NCBI RefSeq assembly: GCF_002135235.1
Contig: NZ_NEGB01000001.1
Coordinates: 248,001-312,000 of the forward strand
Length of the DNA stretch: 64,000 bases
Direction of reading: 5' to 3'
Source: Acinetobacter silvestris
GTDB lineage: Bacteria > Pseudomonadota > Gammaproteobacteria > Pseudomonadales > Moraxellaceae
Position numbers and translations under genes: made by a program. Under the pieces are notes generated by a model. It made no database searches and was not told the origin of the DNA. It was given only the letters and a program-made list of their open reading frames with translations. Shown piece after piece: positions 47,851 to 56,977 of the stretch. How positions within the stretch are numbered: position 1 is the first letter of the stretch; each line of letters begins with the position of its first letter.

Positions 47851-49486
47851 ATGCACGCTCCTTAAAGGGTTGAATGCCAACACGGCGATAAGTTTCTACA
47901 AATTCTTCACCTTCAGTACGAAGATCAAGATAGGTATTTAAAATTTCTTCAACCACGTCAGGAACACGATCTGCTGCAAATGATGGCCCTAAGATATCAC
48001 CAATTGAAGCATCATGATCCGCGTTACCACCTAAGGTAATTTGGTAGAATTCAGCGCCTTTTTTGTCGACCCCTAAAATACCAATATTCCCCACATGGTG
48101 ATGACCGCAAGCATTCATACAACCAGAAATATTGAGATCCAATTTACCTAAGTTATAAATCGTATCTAGATCATCAAAACGACGAGAAATCGCTTCTGAA
48201 ATTGGAATGGATTTCGCATTTGCCAATGAACAAAAATCACCGCCCGGACAGCAGATAATATCGGTAATGAAACCAATATGCGCACGTGCTAAGTTGTTCG
48301 CTTCAAGTGCTTGCCATACTGCAAATAAATCTTTTTGTGGTACATCAACCAGTGAAATATTTTGCTCATGTGTGGTACGAAGTTCACCGAACGTATATTG
48401 ATCTGCTAAATCAGCAATCAAGTTCATTTCTTCAGTGCTCATATCACCCGGCGCAATACCCGCACGTTTCAATGAAATCGTAACAATACGATAACCTTTT
48501 ACTTTATGTGCATTGGTATTGATATTGAACCATTGTTTGAATTTTGGATGCACTGCAAACAATTCAGTAAAATCTTCATCTGCATAATCTTGATAATCAA
48601 ATGGGGTAAATTCTTCATCTAATTTTGTCAAAATTTCAGGCTGAATTTTCAAAGTCTGAATGGTATGCGCAAATTCAGCTTCAACTTTTTCTGCAAATAC
48701 CGCAGGCGTTAAAGCTTTAACCAAAATTTTAATCCGTGCTTTATATTTGTTGTCACGGCGGCCATGCAAGTTATAGACACGTAAAACTGCTTCTAAATAG
48801 GCAATTAAATCTTCACGTGGTAAGAAGTCACGAATAAAGCTACCAATGACAGGTGTACGACCTAAACCACCACCGACTTTAATTTTATAGCCTATTTCGC
48901 CTGCTTCATTTTTCACGATATAGACACCAATATCATGGAATGAAACTGCTGCACGATCTGTTTCCGCCAATGCAGACACAGCAATTTTAAATTTACGTGG
49001 CAAAAATGCAAATTCAGGATGGAATGTTGACCATTGACGAATCAATTCACACGTTGGACGTGGATCGGCAATCTCACCCTCAACCACACCGGCATATTGG
49101 TCAGTCGTGGTATTACGAATACAGTTACCAGAAGTTTGAATGGCGTGCATTTGAACTGTTGCCAGTTCTGCCAACATATCAGGTATATTTTCGAGTGCAG
49201 GCCAGTTAAACTGAATATTTTGACGTGTTGATACATGTGCATAACCACGATCATATTCTTTTGCCAATTGCGCAATTTTACGTAATTGATTCGAGTTCAT
49301 TAAACCATAAGGTACAGCTACACGTAACATCGGTGCATAGCGCTGTACGTATAAACCATTTTGCAGACGAAGCGGACGATACTCATCTTCAGTGAGTTTT
49401 CCGGCTAAATAACGTTCCGTCTGATCACGGAATTGTGCAACACGTTCATTGATCAGTTGTTGATCGAAATCAGTATATAAATACAT
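47843..49486 (-). CDS. cysI: Assimilatory nitrite/sulfite reductase, CysI-like hemoprotein
   Basis: A 547-residue siroheme/4Fe-4S enzyme. Two ferredoxin-like halves are visible (LRVAVPYGLMNSNQLRKIAQLAKEYDRGYAHVSTRQNIQFNW; RGIVTISLKRAGIAPGDMSTEEM region). The cluster ligands lie in ICCPGGDFCSLANAK and the C-terminal SGCMNACGHHHVGNIGILG. It reduces sulfite to sulfide for cysteine synthesis with the coupled DUF934 gene. Nitrite as substrate cannot be excluded. Confidence 0.92.
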   Translation of the reverse strand: MYLYTDFDQQLINERVAQFRDQTERYLAGKLTEDEYRPLRLQNGLYVQRYAPMLRVAVPYGLMNSNQLRKIAQLAKEYDRGYAHVSTRQNIQFNWPALENIPDMLAELATVQMHAIQTSGNCIRNTTTDQYAGVVEGEIADPRPTCELIRQWSTFHPEFAFLPRKFKIAVSALAETDRAAVSFHDIGVYIVKNEAGEIGYKIKVGGGLGRTPVIGSFIRDFLPREDLIAYLEAVLRVYNLHGRRDNKYKARIKILVKALTPAVFAEKVEAEFAHTIQTLKIQPEILTKLDEEFTPFDYQDYADEDFTELFAVHPKFKQWFNINTNAHKVKGYRIVTISLKRAGIAPGDMSTEEMNLIADLADQYTFGELRTTHEQNISLVDVPQKDLFAVWQALEANNLARAHIGFITDIICCPGGDFCSLANAKSIPISEAISRRFDDLDTIYNLGKLDLNISGCMNACGHHHVGNIGILGVDKKGAEFYQITLGGNADHDASIGDILGPSFAADRVPDVVEEILNTYLDLRTEGEEFVETYRRVGIQPFKERAYA

Positions 49487-49867
49487 GGCGTACAGCTAGT
49501 AATATCATTATAACGGCGGATAGCATAACGAGATTTCAACTATCAACTAAATGTGTTTTTTACATATTTCATAGCGGTTTTATTGATAAGTAATCCTTCA
49601 CATCTTATTTTACTGCGTTTACTGGTTAAATTCCTGTTTATCTACATACATTAAATTTATTTTCAATTAGTTATCTCTTTTTATGATAATTAAAAAGGGC
49701 ATACTAGAATATGCCCTTTTCGTTTTATAACGCATTATTTTAAATCTAAATCAGCTGCTTAATTTCTTTGGATCTCAACATTATTAGCCCTCATGATAAT
49801 CTGCAACATTTATATGATTTGACTAGATTTCTATCAATACATCTTCAATCGTTCATCTTAATTTTGC
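49487..49867. other. Intergenic region upstream of cysI
   Basis: About 380 bases, AT-rich. It carries a terminator at 49691-49724 and should hold the cysI promoter just upstream of 49486. No gene or riboswitch is evident. Confidence 0.45.
49691..49724 (-). terminator. Terminator for the small gene at 49868
   Basis: On the minus strand, AAAAGGGCATA and TATGCCCTTTTT pair around TTCTAG, followed by a T-rich run, about 140 bp after the stop. Confidence 0.78.
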
Positions 49868-50065
49868 TTAAGACTGATCATCCTGAGGCTGTTCTTCATC
49901 CTCATGATTTTCGAATTTATTTTCACCAATTTTTGCAGCTTCAAAACCCGCCAATGCACCAGCCGCTTTTTCCAATAAATTAGCATCTGGATCTAATTTA
50001 TCTACACCTTGTTCAGCAATAACCGCACCTGCAATTTTACCAAGTTCGTCAAGTAAGCCACTCAT
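49868..50065 (-). CDS. Small hypothetical protein
   Basis: A 65-residue acidic protein (MSGLLDELGKIAGAVIAEQGVDKLDPDANLLEKAAGALAGFEAAKIGENK) with amphipathic helices and an acidic DEEQPQDD tail, no signal or membrane segment. GGAG eight bases before ATG 50065 supports the start. I recognise it only as a conserved Acinetobacter-type unknown. Confidence 0.65.
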   Translation of the reverse strand: MSGLLDELGKIAGAVIAEQGVDKLDPDANLLEKAAGALAGFEAAKIGENKFENHEDEEQPQDDQS

Positions 50066-50228
50066 ATCGAACACTCCAAAGAATTAAGTTAAGTTATTAG
50101 TCTAGGCTCATGTTATGTAAATAGTGCTGTTAAGTTGTAGTGTTTCAATAAAGTTAAACGATGAAATTATAAAAAATGATGCTCTTTTTTTATAATTAAG
50201 TTAGTTTTAATGTTTTAAAAATGATGAC

Positions 50229-50735
50229 CTAAATTCTAAGATAGGTATTTTCCCAAGTATTGCCTTCAAACTCACCTTGAAGCAATTGTACATATCTGCC
50301 ATGTACATGATCAATGGCGATACAATCATCGACATCTAAAACTCGGTCTGTATGTTGCTTTTGCCAATGTTGTGCAAAATACTGTTTCCCTTTTTCTTTC
50401 GCCACCATCGAATTTTGTGCCACCACTAAAACATAGCGATGCAATTCACCAAATTCACGTGCGTCATAACCGCCTAAATTAATTAGATAAAGCTTTTGTT
50501 CCGATGGATTCGGCTGGGTATCAGTGAAATGTATCTGATATTTTGTATCCTCGAATTCCACCCCATTGATTTGTGCCCAAGCATCAATATGTAAGCCATC
50601 TTGTTCAGCAAACCATGCCTGTCTAAGTTGAGGATAGATATCTTCAAGCGAATCCCCTATTGCTAAAACCACATCATGTACTTCTGTATTGGCTCGAACA
50701 TGGCGACCACCCAACATCACAATAAAAAGGCTCAC
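50229..50735 (-). CDS. DUF1543-like protein
   Basis: A 168-residue protein that appears to be a tandem DUF1543 protein: MSLFIVMLGGRHVRANTEVHDVVLAIGDSLEDIY and later YLINLGGYDAREFGELHRYVLVVAQNSMVAKEKGK repeat the same GG-x-R/D...HD/HR...VVA pattern. GTG start with AAGGAG eight bases upstream. The function of the family is unknown. It lies between trpB and the small gene, separated from trpB by a terminator. Confidence 0.72.
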   Translation of the reverse strand: MSLFIVMLGGRHVRANTEVHDVVLAIGDSLEDIYPQLRQAWFAEQDGLHIDAWAQINGVEFEDTKYQIHFTDTQPNPSEQKLYLINLGGYDAREFGELHRYVLVVAQNSMVAKEKGKQYFAQHWQKQHTDRVLDVDDCIAIDHVHGRYVQLLQGEFEGNTWENTYLRI

Positions 50736-50802
50736 CCTTATTACTCCTTAATATTAATCTTTTCATGCTTCCTTTAAAAAGGATGGACAAATATTTATTC
50801 AT

Positions 50803-50842
50803 AAAAAATCGCGCTTAGCTTTCACTAAACACGATTTTTTTA
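50803..50842 (-). terminator. Terminator after trpB
   Basis: On the minus strand, AAATCG-TTAG and CTAA-CGATTT form an interrupted stem around a GAAAG-type loop, followed by a T run. Confidence 0.7.
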
Positions 50843-50857
50843 ATGCTTAAAGATGCA

Positions 50858-52102
50858 TTACATCTCAACCATTTCCACACCATCAATACGTGCAACCGTC
50901 ATTAAATCTTTATCACCACGACCTGAAACCGTCGCAATAATAATTTGATCTTTCAACATGGTCGGAGCAAGTTTAGTCACATATGCCATCGCATGAGAAC
51001 TCTCAAGCGCAGGAATAATTCCCTCAATATGGGTTAAATCACGAAAACCTTGCAAAGCCTCATTATCCGTGATTGGAACATAATCGACACGGTGCATATC
51101 TTTTAAGAAACTATGTTCAGGACCAACACCTGGGTAATCTAACCCTGCTGAAATTGAATGTGTCTCACTAATTTGCCCTTGCTCATCCGACATTAAATAC
51201 GTCCGATTGCCATGTAATACACCAACATGACCTGCATTTAAAGGCGCAGAGTGTTTACCTGTTTCAATGCCGTAGCCTGCCGCTTCAACACCATACATTT
51301 TTACATCAGCATCATTTAAGAATGGGTAGAATAAGCCCATGGCATTGGAACCACCGCCGACACAAGCAACTAAAGCATCGGGTAAACGGCCTGCTTGTTC
51401 TTGAATTTGCTTCCGCGCTTCACGACCAATAATCGATTGGAAATCACGCACCAATTGTGGATATGGGTGTGGGCCAGCCACAGTACCGATGACATAATAG
51501 GTTGAATCTACATTGGTGACCCAATCACGCATTGCTTCATTCATGGCATCTTTTAAGGTTTTAGAGCCACTTTGTACAGGAACTACCGTTGCACCCAACA
51601 AGCGCATACGATAAACATTCATGGCTTGGCGCTTAACATCTTCAGCCCCCATGAATACCACACATTCCAACCCTAAACGTGCAGCGATCGTTGCCGTTGC
51701 TACACCATGTTGACCTGCACCCGTTTCAGCAATAATACGTTTTTTACCTGACAATTTGGCAAGTAAGGCCTGACCAATGGTGTTGTTAACTTTATGTGAA
51801 CCAGTATGATTTAAATCTTCACGTTTCAAATAAATTTGTGCGCCACCTAACTCTTTTGACCATCGTTCAGCATGATAAAGCGGACTAGGACGACCGACAT
51901 AGTAGGCGAGATCACGGTCGAATTCTGCCAGAAACTGTGCATCATCTTTCATACGAAAATAGAGTTTTTCTAAATCCTCTAAAGCCGCCATAAGCGTTTC
52001 TGACACAAAACGTCCGCCATGGATACCGAAGTGCCCATTTGCATCTGGGAACTGAGTATAGTCAGTCACCTGATCTTGTTGATTAACAGTTTGCTGATCC
52101 AC
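50858..52102 (-). CDS. trpB: Tryptophan synthase beta subunit
   Basis: A 414-residue PLP enzyme joining indole and serine. The PLP lysine lies in [21 protein letters not shown], the substrate loop in [12 protein letters not shown], and the phosphate-binding loop in [11 protein letters not shown]. The start is GTG 52102, six bases after AAGGAG, overlapping trpF by 20 bases. trpA does not follow; a terminator lies 16 bp after the stop. Confidence 0.96.
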   Translation of the reverse strand: MDQQTVNQQDQVTDYTQFPDANGHFGIHGGRFVSETLMAALEDLEKLYFRMKDDAQFLAEFDRDLAYYVGRPSPLYHAERWSKELGGAQIYLKREDLNHTGSHKVNNTIGQALLAKLSGKKRIIAETGAGQHGVATATIAARLGLECVVFMGAEDVKRQAMNVYRMRLLGATVVPVQSGSKTLKDAMNEAMRDWVTNVDSTYYVIGTVAGPHPYPQLVRDFQSIIGREARKQIQEQAGRLPDALVACVGGGSNAMGLFYPFLNDADVKMYGVEAAGYGIETGKHSAPLNAGHVGVLHGNRTYLMSDEQGQISETHSISAGLDYPGVGPEHSFLKDMHRVDYVPITDNEALQGFRDLTHIEGIIPALESSHAMAYVTKLAPTMLKDQIIIATVSGRGDKDLMTVARIDGVEMVEM

Positions 52103-52727
52103 GCTGGACTCCTTGCATAAAGTGTTCAATGAGTTGTTGGTCTTTTATACCTTTTGCGGATTCTACGCCTCCGCTGACATCTACTGCAAATGCTTGAGTG
52201 GTCTTTATAGCGTCTTCAACATTGTCAGGCTTTAAACCACCTGCCAATATTAATGGAATATCTAATTTTGGAAACTGTGACCAATCGAATTGATGTCCAG
52301 TCCCGCCTTTCAGTTCAGGATGCCATGCATCCAATAATACTGCGCTAGCACCAGCGTCTTGATAACTTTTTATCGTTTTTATCACATCAAGCTCAGGTTT
52401 TACCTGAATCGCTTTATACCAGCGACGCTTATTCTGCTGGGCTATTGCTTGGCACTGTTCAGGTGTTTCATCACCATGGAACTGCAAAATATCGAGTGGC
52501 ACTTGATCTAAAACTTGAGCAATCTCTGCACTTGTCGCATTTACAAACAAGCCAACGATACTGACATAAGCAGGCACATGTTGTGCCAACACTTTAGCTA
52601 ACTGAATAGATACATGACGTGGACTCGGTTCAAAAAACACCAATCCAATTGCATCTGCTCCTAAATCAACAGCAGATTTGACATCTTCAGGTCGTGTTAT
52701 TCCGCAAATTTTGGCACGGGTACGCAT
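52083..52727 (-). CDS. trpF: Phosphoribosylanthranilate isomerase
   Basis: A 214-residue TIM-barrel isomerase for the third dedicated step of tryptophan synthesis. Catalytic Cys is in [12 protein letters not shown], and the phosphate-binding regions [13 protein letters not shown] and [16 protein letters not shown] are complete. ATG 52727 is preferred to a TTG two codons upstream. Translationally linked to trpB by the overlap. Confidence 0.95.
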   Translation of the reverse strand: MRTRAKICGITRPEDVKSAVDLGADAIGLVFFEPSPRHVSIQLAKVLAQHVPAYVSIVGLFVNATSAEIAQVLDQVPLDILQFHGDETPEQCQAIAQQNKRRWYKAIQVKPELDVIKTIKSYQDAGASAVLLDAWHPELKGGTGHQFDWSQFPKLDIPLILAGGLKPDNVEDAIKTTQAFAVDVSGGVESAKGIKDQQLIEHFMQGVQRGSANC

Positions 52728-52879
52728 ACACAAGGCTCTAATCTATTTGAGTTTATAGCTAATCTATAAAGCTTAAGGCAAATCATTGTAATGCAATTTG
52801 ACTCGGTTGCGTTAAAGTTCAATATGAATATCTGTTAAGCATTGTTTAAACATCGCACTGACTTTATACTGCGCGAAAA

Positions 52880-53070
52880 TGCGATGAGTCTAGCTTTAAG
52901 CTTAGGGAAGTTGGTGTAAATCCAACACTGCCCCCGCAACGGTAAAAATGAAACATTGTTCTCAATAAATCGAAAGATTTACACCACTGCAATTTTTTGT
53001 GGGAAGGTGGAACAAGCTGAATCCTTTTTGATTCTATATTTAAGTCCGGATACCTGCTCATTGTACCCTC
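52880..53070 (+). promoter_or_regulatory. Cobalamin (B12) riboswitch
   Basis: The core is clear: TAGGGAAGTTGGTGTAAATC and CCAACACTGCCCCCGCAACG, followed by a variable arm (52945-53035) and the B12 box AGTCCGGATACCTGC near 53043-53057. It precedes the btuB-type receptor by about 40 bases. Binding of adenosyl- or methylcobalamin is expected to reduce receptor synthesis. Confidence 0.93.
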
Positions 53071-53078
53071 AACTCAAG

Positions 53079-53097
53079 CATTCACGGGGAGTGAATG
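53079..53097 (+). promoter_or_regulatory. Hairpin with the Shine-Dalgarno in its loop (riboswitch output)
   Basis: CATTCAC (53079-53085) and GTGAATG (53091-53097) pair perfectly around GGGGA. The loop is the Shine-Dalgarno sequence for the ATG at 53099, so access to it could be controlled by a kissing contact with the riboswitch, the way known B12 translational switches work. Confidence 0.65.
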
Positions 53098-53110
53098 TAT
53101 GGAGCATGTC

Positions 53111-54973
53111 ATGTCTATTATTTTCAAACCTACCACACTTGTAGGGGCTATCGCTATTGCGATGGGGTTATCTACTACTGCTGTTGCTCAAGGCCTATCA
53201 GTACAGCCAAGTGCTCAATCCTCAAATACACTAGATACTATTGTGGTTACGGCAACACGCTCAGCAGAAAAAATTGAGAACATTCCTGCGCGTATTTCAA
53301 TTATAGAACCTCAAATTGTGGAACAATCTCCAATTGCTGAATTACCACATCTATTAATGAGCGATGCCGCCATCAATATGGTACAAAATGGTGGCTTTGG
53401 ACAAATCGCTTCCATTTTCACCCGTGGTACAAACTCAGCACACACTCTTATTTTAAGAGATGGTGTTCGTTTAAATAGTGCAACAACAGGTGCGGCATCT
53501 TTAGCATTCTTAGATACAACCGATATTAAACAAATAGAAGTTCTCAAAGGCCCTGCATCTGTACTTTATGGTACAGATGCCATTGGTGGTGTCGTTCAGC
53601 TCATCTCACAAACTCCTGAAAAAAATGCTGCATTTGTAACAGGTGAAATCGGCGAGCATAAAACCTATAAATCAGTGATTGGAGCTGATTTAGTCGAAAA
53701 TGGTGTCTATGCACAAATTCGTGGACAACGTTTAGAAACTGCTGGTACTCCAGTTACAAATCGTTCAAACAGTGAAAATGCAAGTTATGATCAAAAAGGT
53801 TATAGCGCTAAACTAGGCGTGGATCAGGAACGTTTTGCTGCATCGCTTGATTATAGTGAAAATCAAGGCTATAGCGATTATGACAACTACGGCACCCCGC
53901 TTTCTCAAGATTTCAAGAATGAGATCATTAATCTTAAAAGTCGGGTAAATATCACACCTAATATTGTGGTGAATGCACGTTTATCTCAGTTTAAAGAAGA
54001 ACTTCAGCAAAATAATTCACCTGATTTTGTGCATAGTAAAACACAAGAAGCTGAAATTTATTCCAAGTGGCAATTTACGCCAGCGCAAAACCTTTTAGCC
54101 GGTGTATCACATAAAAATATTGAAGGTGACGTACTGTCTATCAGTGAATGGAGTACAGTTAAATATAATGAAGATGTTGCGACAACGGGTTATTTTGTCC
54201 AGCATCAATATCAAGACCATGGACTCAATACTCAAGTGGGGATCCGTGTTGAAGATAATAAAAAATTTGGAACTAAAACTGTAGGTCAAGCTGCGGCTCG
54301 TTACCAAATTTTTCCTTTAACCAGTATTTATACCAATATCGGCACTGCTTTTAGAGCACCCACTACAAATGATCTGTATGCAATTAGCTGGGGTGGCAAT
54401 CCTAATCTAAAACCTGAAGAAAGTTTTTCTTATGAAATTGGTTTAGATCAAAAACTCGCTCACAATTTATCTCTAGGTTTTTCTGCTTATCGCAATCAAG
54501 TTACCGATTTAATTACTTATTCTGGTATGCACCTAATTAACCTGAATAAAGCGACATTTACTGGTGGTGAACTAGGGCTAAAATGGCAACAAGATGAATT
54601 GTTTTTAAATCTTTCTTATGCTTATGTACAAGCTAAAAATGATGAAACTAAAGATGATTTAACGCGTCGCCCGCGTCAAAGTGCAACCCTGACCACAGGT
54701 TGGCAAGATGAACAATTTGGTATCAGTGCTTCAGTCTCTGCTAAATCAAAATCTAAAGATTTTGCAGATTATCCATCGACAACACCAACTACAACCCCAG
54801 GCTATGTGACTACCGATGTCAATGCATACTGGAATGTTAATCCAAATGTTAAACTATTTACCAATATTCAAAATATTGGTGATGTAAATTATAAAACGGC
54901 ATATAACGGTTCAAATATTTATTATATCAATGGTGGGCGTTTAGCTTCCGTTGGTGTGACACTTAAATACTAA
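53111..54973 (+). CDS. btuB: TonB-dependent B12 receptor, BtuB-like
   Basis: A 620-residue outer-membrane receptor. Signal peptide, then the TonB box LDTIVVTATR, the plug domain (ARISIIEPQIVEQ...VLKGPASVLYGTDAIGGVVQLIS) and a 22-strand barrel ending in an aromatic C-terminus (GVTLKY). Small size and the upstream cobalamin riboswitch identify the B12 class. Two in-frame starts are possible: ATG 53099 (Shine-Dalgarno in the hairpin loop) and ATG 53111 (GGAG six bases before); both keep the signal peptide. Followed by an adenosyltransferase. Confidence 0.92.
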   Translation: MSIIFKPTTLVGAIAIAMGLSTTAVAQGLSVQPSAQSSNTLDTIVVTATRSAEKIENIPARISIIEPQIVEQSPIAELPHLLMSDAAINMVQNGGFGQIASIFTRGTNSAHTLILRDGVRLNSATTGAASLAFLDTTDIKQIEVLKGPASVLYGTDAIGGVVQLISQTPEKNAAFVTGEIGEHKTYKSVIGADLVENGVYAQIRGQRLETAGTPVTNRSNSENASYDQKGYSAKLGVDQERFAASLDYSENQGYSDYDNYGTPLSQDFKNEIINLKSRVNITPNIVVNARLSQFKEELQQNNSPDFVHSKTQEAEIYSKWQFTPAQNLLAGVSHKNIEGDVLSISEWSTVKYNEDVATTGYFVQHQYQDHGLNTQVGIRVEDNKKFGTKTVGQAAARYQIFPLTSIYTNIGTAFRAPTTNDLYAISWGGNPNLKPEESFSYEIGLDQKLAHNLSLGFSAYRNQVTDLITYSGMHLINLNKATFTGGELGLKWQQDELFLNLSYAYVQAKNDETKDDLTRRPRQSATLTTGWQDEQFGISASVSAKSKSKDFADYPSTTPTTTPGYVTTDVNAYWNVNPNVKLFTNIQNIGDVNYKTAYNGSNIYYINGGRLASVGVTLKY

Positions 54974-54995
54974 TTATCCCAAAATTGTAAGTTTC

Positions 54996-55032
54996 AGGAT
55001 AATGTCATACATGTGGCATTATCCTTTTTTAA
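54996..55032 (+). terminator. Terminator after btuB
   Basis: AGGATAATG and CATTATCCT pair around a short loop and are followed by a T run. Confidence 0.85.
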
Positions 55033-55068
55033 TGCATTTAAATATTTAACCAAATTTAAGGAGTAATG

Positions 55069-55647
55069 ATGGGACATCGTTTAAGTAAAATTTATACGCG
55101 TACAGGTGATTCAGGAACAACGGGGCTAGGTGATGGCTCACGTGTTGCAAAGGATGATTTACGCATTGCAGCATTGGGTGATGTGGATGAACTCAACTCA
55201 GCAATCGGTATTCTACGCTCACAAATTACTGCCAGTCATATTGCAGACAAAGCGCCCTGGGATAAATCTTTAAGCCTGATTCAACACTGGTTATTTGATC
55301 TCGGTGGTGAAGTATGTATTCCGAACTACAATCTTCTACAACCTATTTGCATTGAATTTCTTGAAAAAGAAATTGACCGTATGAATGAATCTTTACCGAT
55401 GCTGAAAGAATTCATTTTACCTGCGGGAACCTTAGCTTGCAGCTATGCACATCTGGCTCGCTCTATCTGCCGTCGTGCAGAACGTAGCTTAATGACCGTA
55501 CAGAGCCGTGACCAAAATATTCAAGCTACAGCTTTACAATTACTCAATCGTTTATCCGATTGGTTATTTGTCGCTTCACGCGCATTACAACGTGCTGAAG
55601 GTGGTAGCGAAGTGCTTTGGCAAAAAAATATTAATGAAACCATCTAA
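55069..55647 (+). CDS. PduO-type ATP:cob(I)alamin adenosyltransferase
   Basis: A 192-residue enzyme that converts cob(I)alamin and ATP to adenosylcobalamin. The N-terminal ATP motif is YTRTGDSGTTGLGDGSRV, then GDVDELNSAIG, and the C-terminal RRAERSL and LNRLSDWLFVASR blocks are intact. GGAG five bases before ATG 55069 favours it over the overlapping ATG at 55066. It sits after btuB, so uptake and activation of B12 are adjacent though a terminator intervenes. Confidence 0.92.
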   Translation: MGHRLSKIYTRTGDSGTTGLGDGSRVAKDDLRIAALGDVDELNSAIGILRSQITASHIADKAPWDKSLSLIQHWLFDLGGEVCIPNYNLLQPICIEFLEKEIDRMNESLPMLKEFILPAGTLACSYAHLARSICRRAERSLMTVQSRDQNIQATALQLLNRLSDWLFVASRALQRAEGGSEVLWQKNINETI

Positions 55648-55907
55648 TCATTTTTCACGTTAAAGCAGCATAAAAATGTGATCTCTTAGATCATGAGCAA
55701 AATAGCGGCCACCCTTTACCATTTTCAGATGCTATAAAGTGTAGTGTCTGAAAATATAAATACCATGTGATCAAAAGACTAAAACTGAATTAAGACAATC
55801 TAAATTTATCTCAGAAATAAACATTCAAATAAAATATCTTGAATAGTATTCATTTTTATCTTGTGCTTAACTATAAATAATTTAATTGCAAAATATTTAG
55901 AATAATT

Positions 55908-56630
55908 ATGCGAATTATCGGCCATCGCGGCGCACGCGGGGAAGCTCCAGAGAATACATTAGCGGGTTTTCAATATATTCATGATTTGGGTATTCGTGCC
56001 GTCGAATTTGATGTACGCCAACTGAAAGATGATGAACTGATTATTATGCACGATGACAATTTCATTCGAACCACAGGCATCGACCAAAATATTTATGCAT
56101 GCTCAAGCCAAGATTTAGCCAACTATAATCAAGCCTTTATTTGGATGGATTGGGACAAACAAATCACGCCAACATTACGACAAGCTTTAGCCATTATGCA
56201 CAATTTTGAGCATCTTGAAGTTGAAGTAAAAGCTGTCAATAGCATGGCAGAAGCAGAGAAACTGACCATCGAATTACAAAAACAGTTACACGGTTTTAAA
56301 CAGTCCGCGGTGATTACTAGTTTTGATCTCAAAATCCATCAGACTTTACAACAACAAAAATCTACTTTTAAACGTGGTTTACTCATTGAAGATGACATTC
56401 AAGAGAAAGCCATTGAACAAGCAATAGAATTAGGATGTTGCCAAATCGGTTGGATGAATCAACTTGCATCCGATGCAATGATTCAAGCGACGCAAAATGC
56501 ACAGTTAAATGTGAGTGTATGGACCGTCAACAGTATTGAACGTGCAAAACAGCTTCGTGATTTAGGCATTCAAGGTTTAATTACAGATTTTCCAAAACTC
56601 ATGCAACAAGAATTACAGCAAATCAAATAA
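55908..56630 (+). CDS. Glycerophosphodiester phosphodiesterase (UgpQ-like)
   Basis: A 240-residue GDPD with the catalytic signature IGHRGARGEAPENTLAGF and the acidic partner FDVRQLKDDELIIMHD, plus the later EVEVKA metal ligand region. No signal peptide, so it is the cytoplasmic UgpQ-type, hydrolysing glycerophosphodiesters to sn-glycerol 3-phosphate and an alcohol. It stands alone; no ugp transporter genes are adjacent. Confidence 0.92.
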   Translation: MRIIGHRGARGEAPENTLAGFQYIHDLGIRAVEFDVRQLKDDELIIMHDDNFIRTTGIDQNIYACSSQDLANYNQAFIWMDWDKQITPTLRQALAIMHNFEHLEVEVKAVNSMAEAEKLTIELQKQLHGFKQSAVITSFDLKIHQTLQQQKSTFKRGLLIEDDIQEKAIEQAIELGCCQIGWMNQLASDAMIQATQNAQLNVSVWTVNSIERAKQLRDLGIQGLITDFPKLMQQELQQIK

Positions 56631-56977
56631 AAGCTATCAAAATTCAACTTACATATAACAAATATGTATTTTTAAAATACATATAAAAAATTAACATGAT
56701 CAATAGGTAAAATAGACAGTATTGAGTCAGAAAGACCTACTTAAAACGTACATTTTTACATCTAGGATCGTCGCTCTGACTCAATATCTTCTCTTCCGAT
56801 AAAAGCCATTAAAAGCACAATTTATTCTGTTACTGTTTTAATCAATACAGATGTACAATAATACTGGTGAACAGATGTTCGCTCATGCTAATATCATCGA
56901 ACGTATAGCCTAGAAAAAACACTTAAGCTATGCTTTCGTTTTTACCTTTTTAAGGTTTTTTAGGAGTGCTGTTGGAG
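56631..56977. other. Intergenic region with palindromes and a long inverted repeat
   Basis: About 350 bases. ATATGTATTTT-T-AAAATACATAT (56662-56684) is a perfect AT palindrome that may act as the ugpQ-like gene terminator. A 12-base inverted repeat lies at 56720-56786 (separate entry). The desaturase promoter should lie in the last 150 bases. Confidence 0.5.
56720..56786. repeat. 12-base inverted repeat, possible structured RNA
   Basis: TATTGAGTCAGA (56720-56731) and TCTGACTCAATA (56775-56786) are perfect complements around a 43-base loop that contains further short matches (CCTA/TAGG). A TAAAAT hexamer lies about 12 bases before the first arm. No T run follows. Could be a small RNA, an operator pair, or a short mobile repeat. 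Confidence 0.5.
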
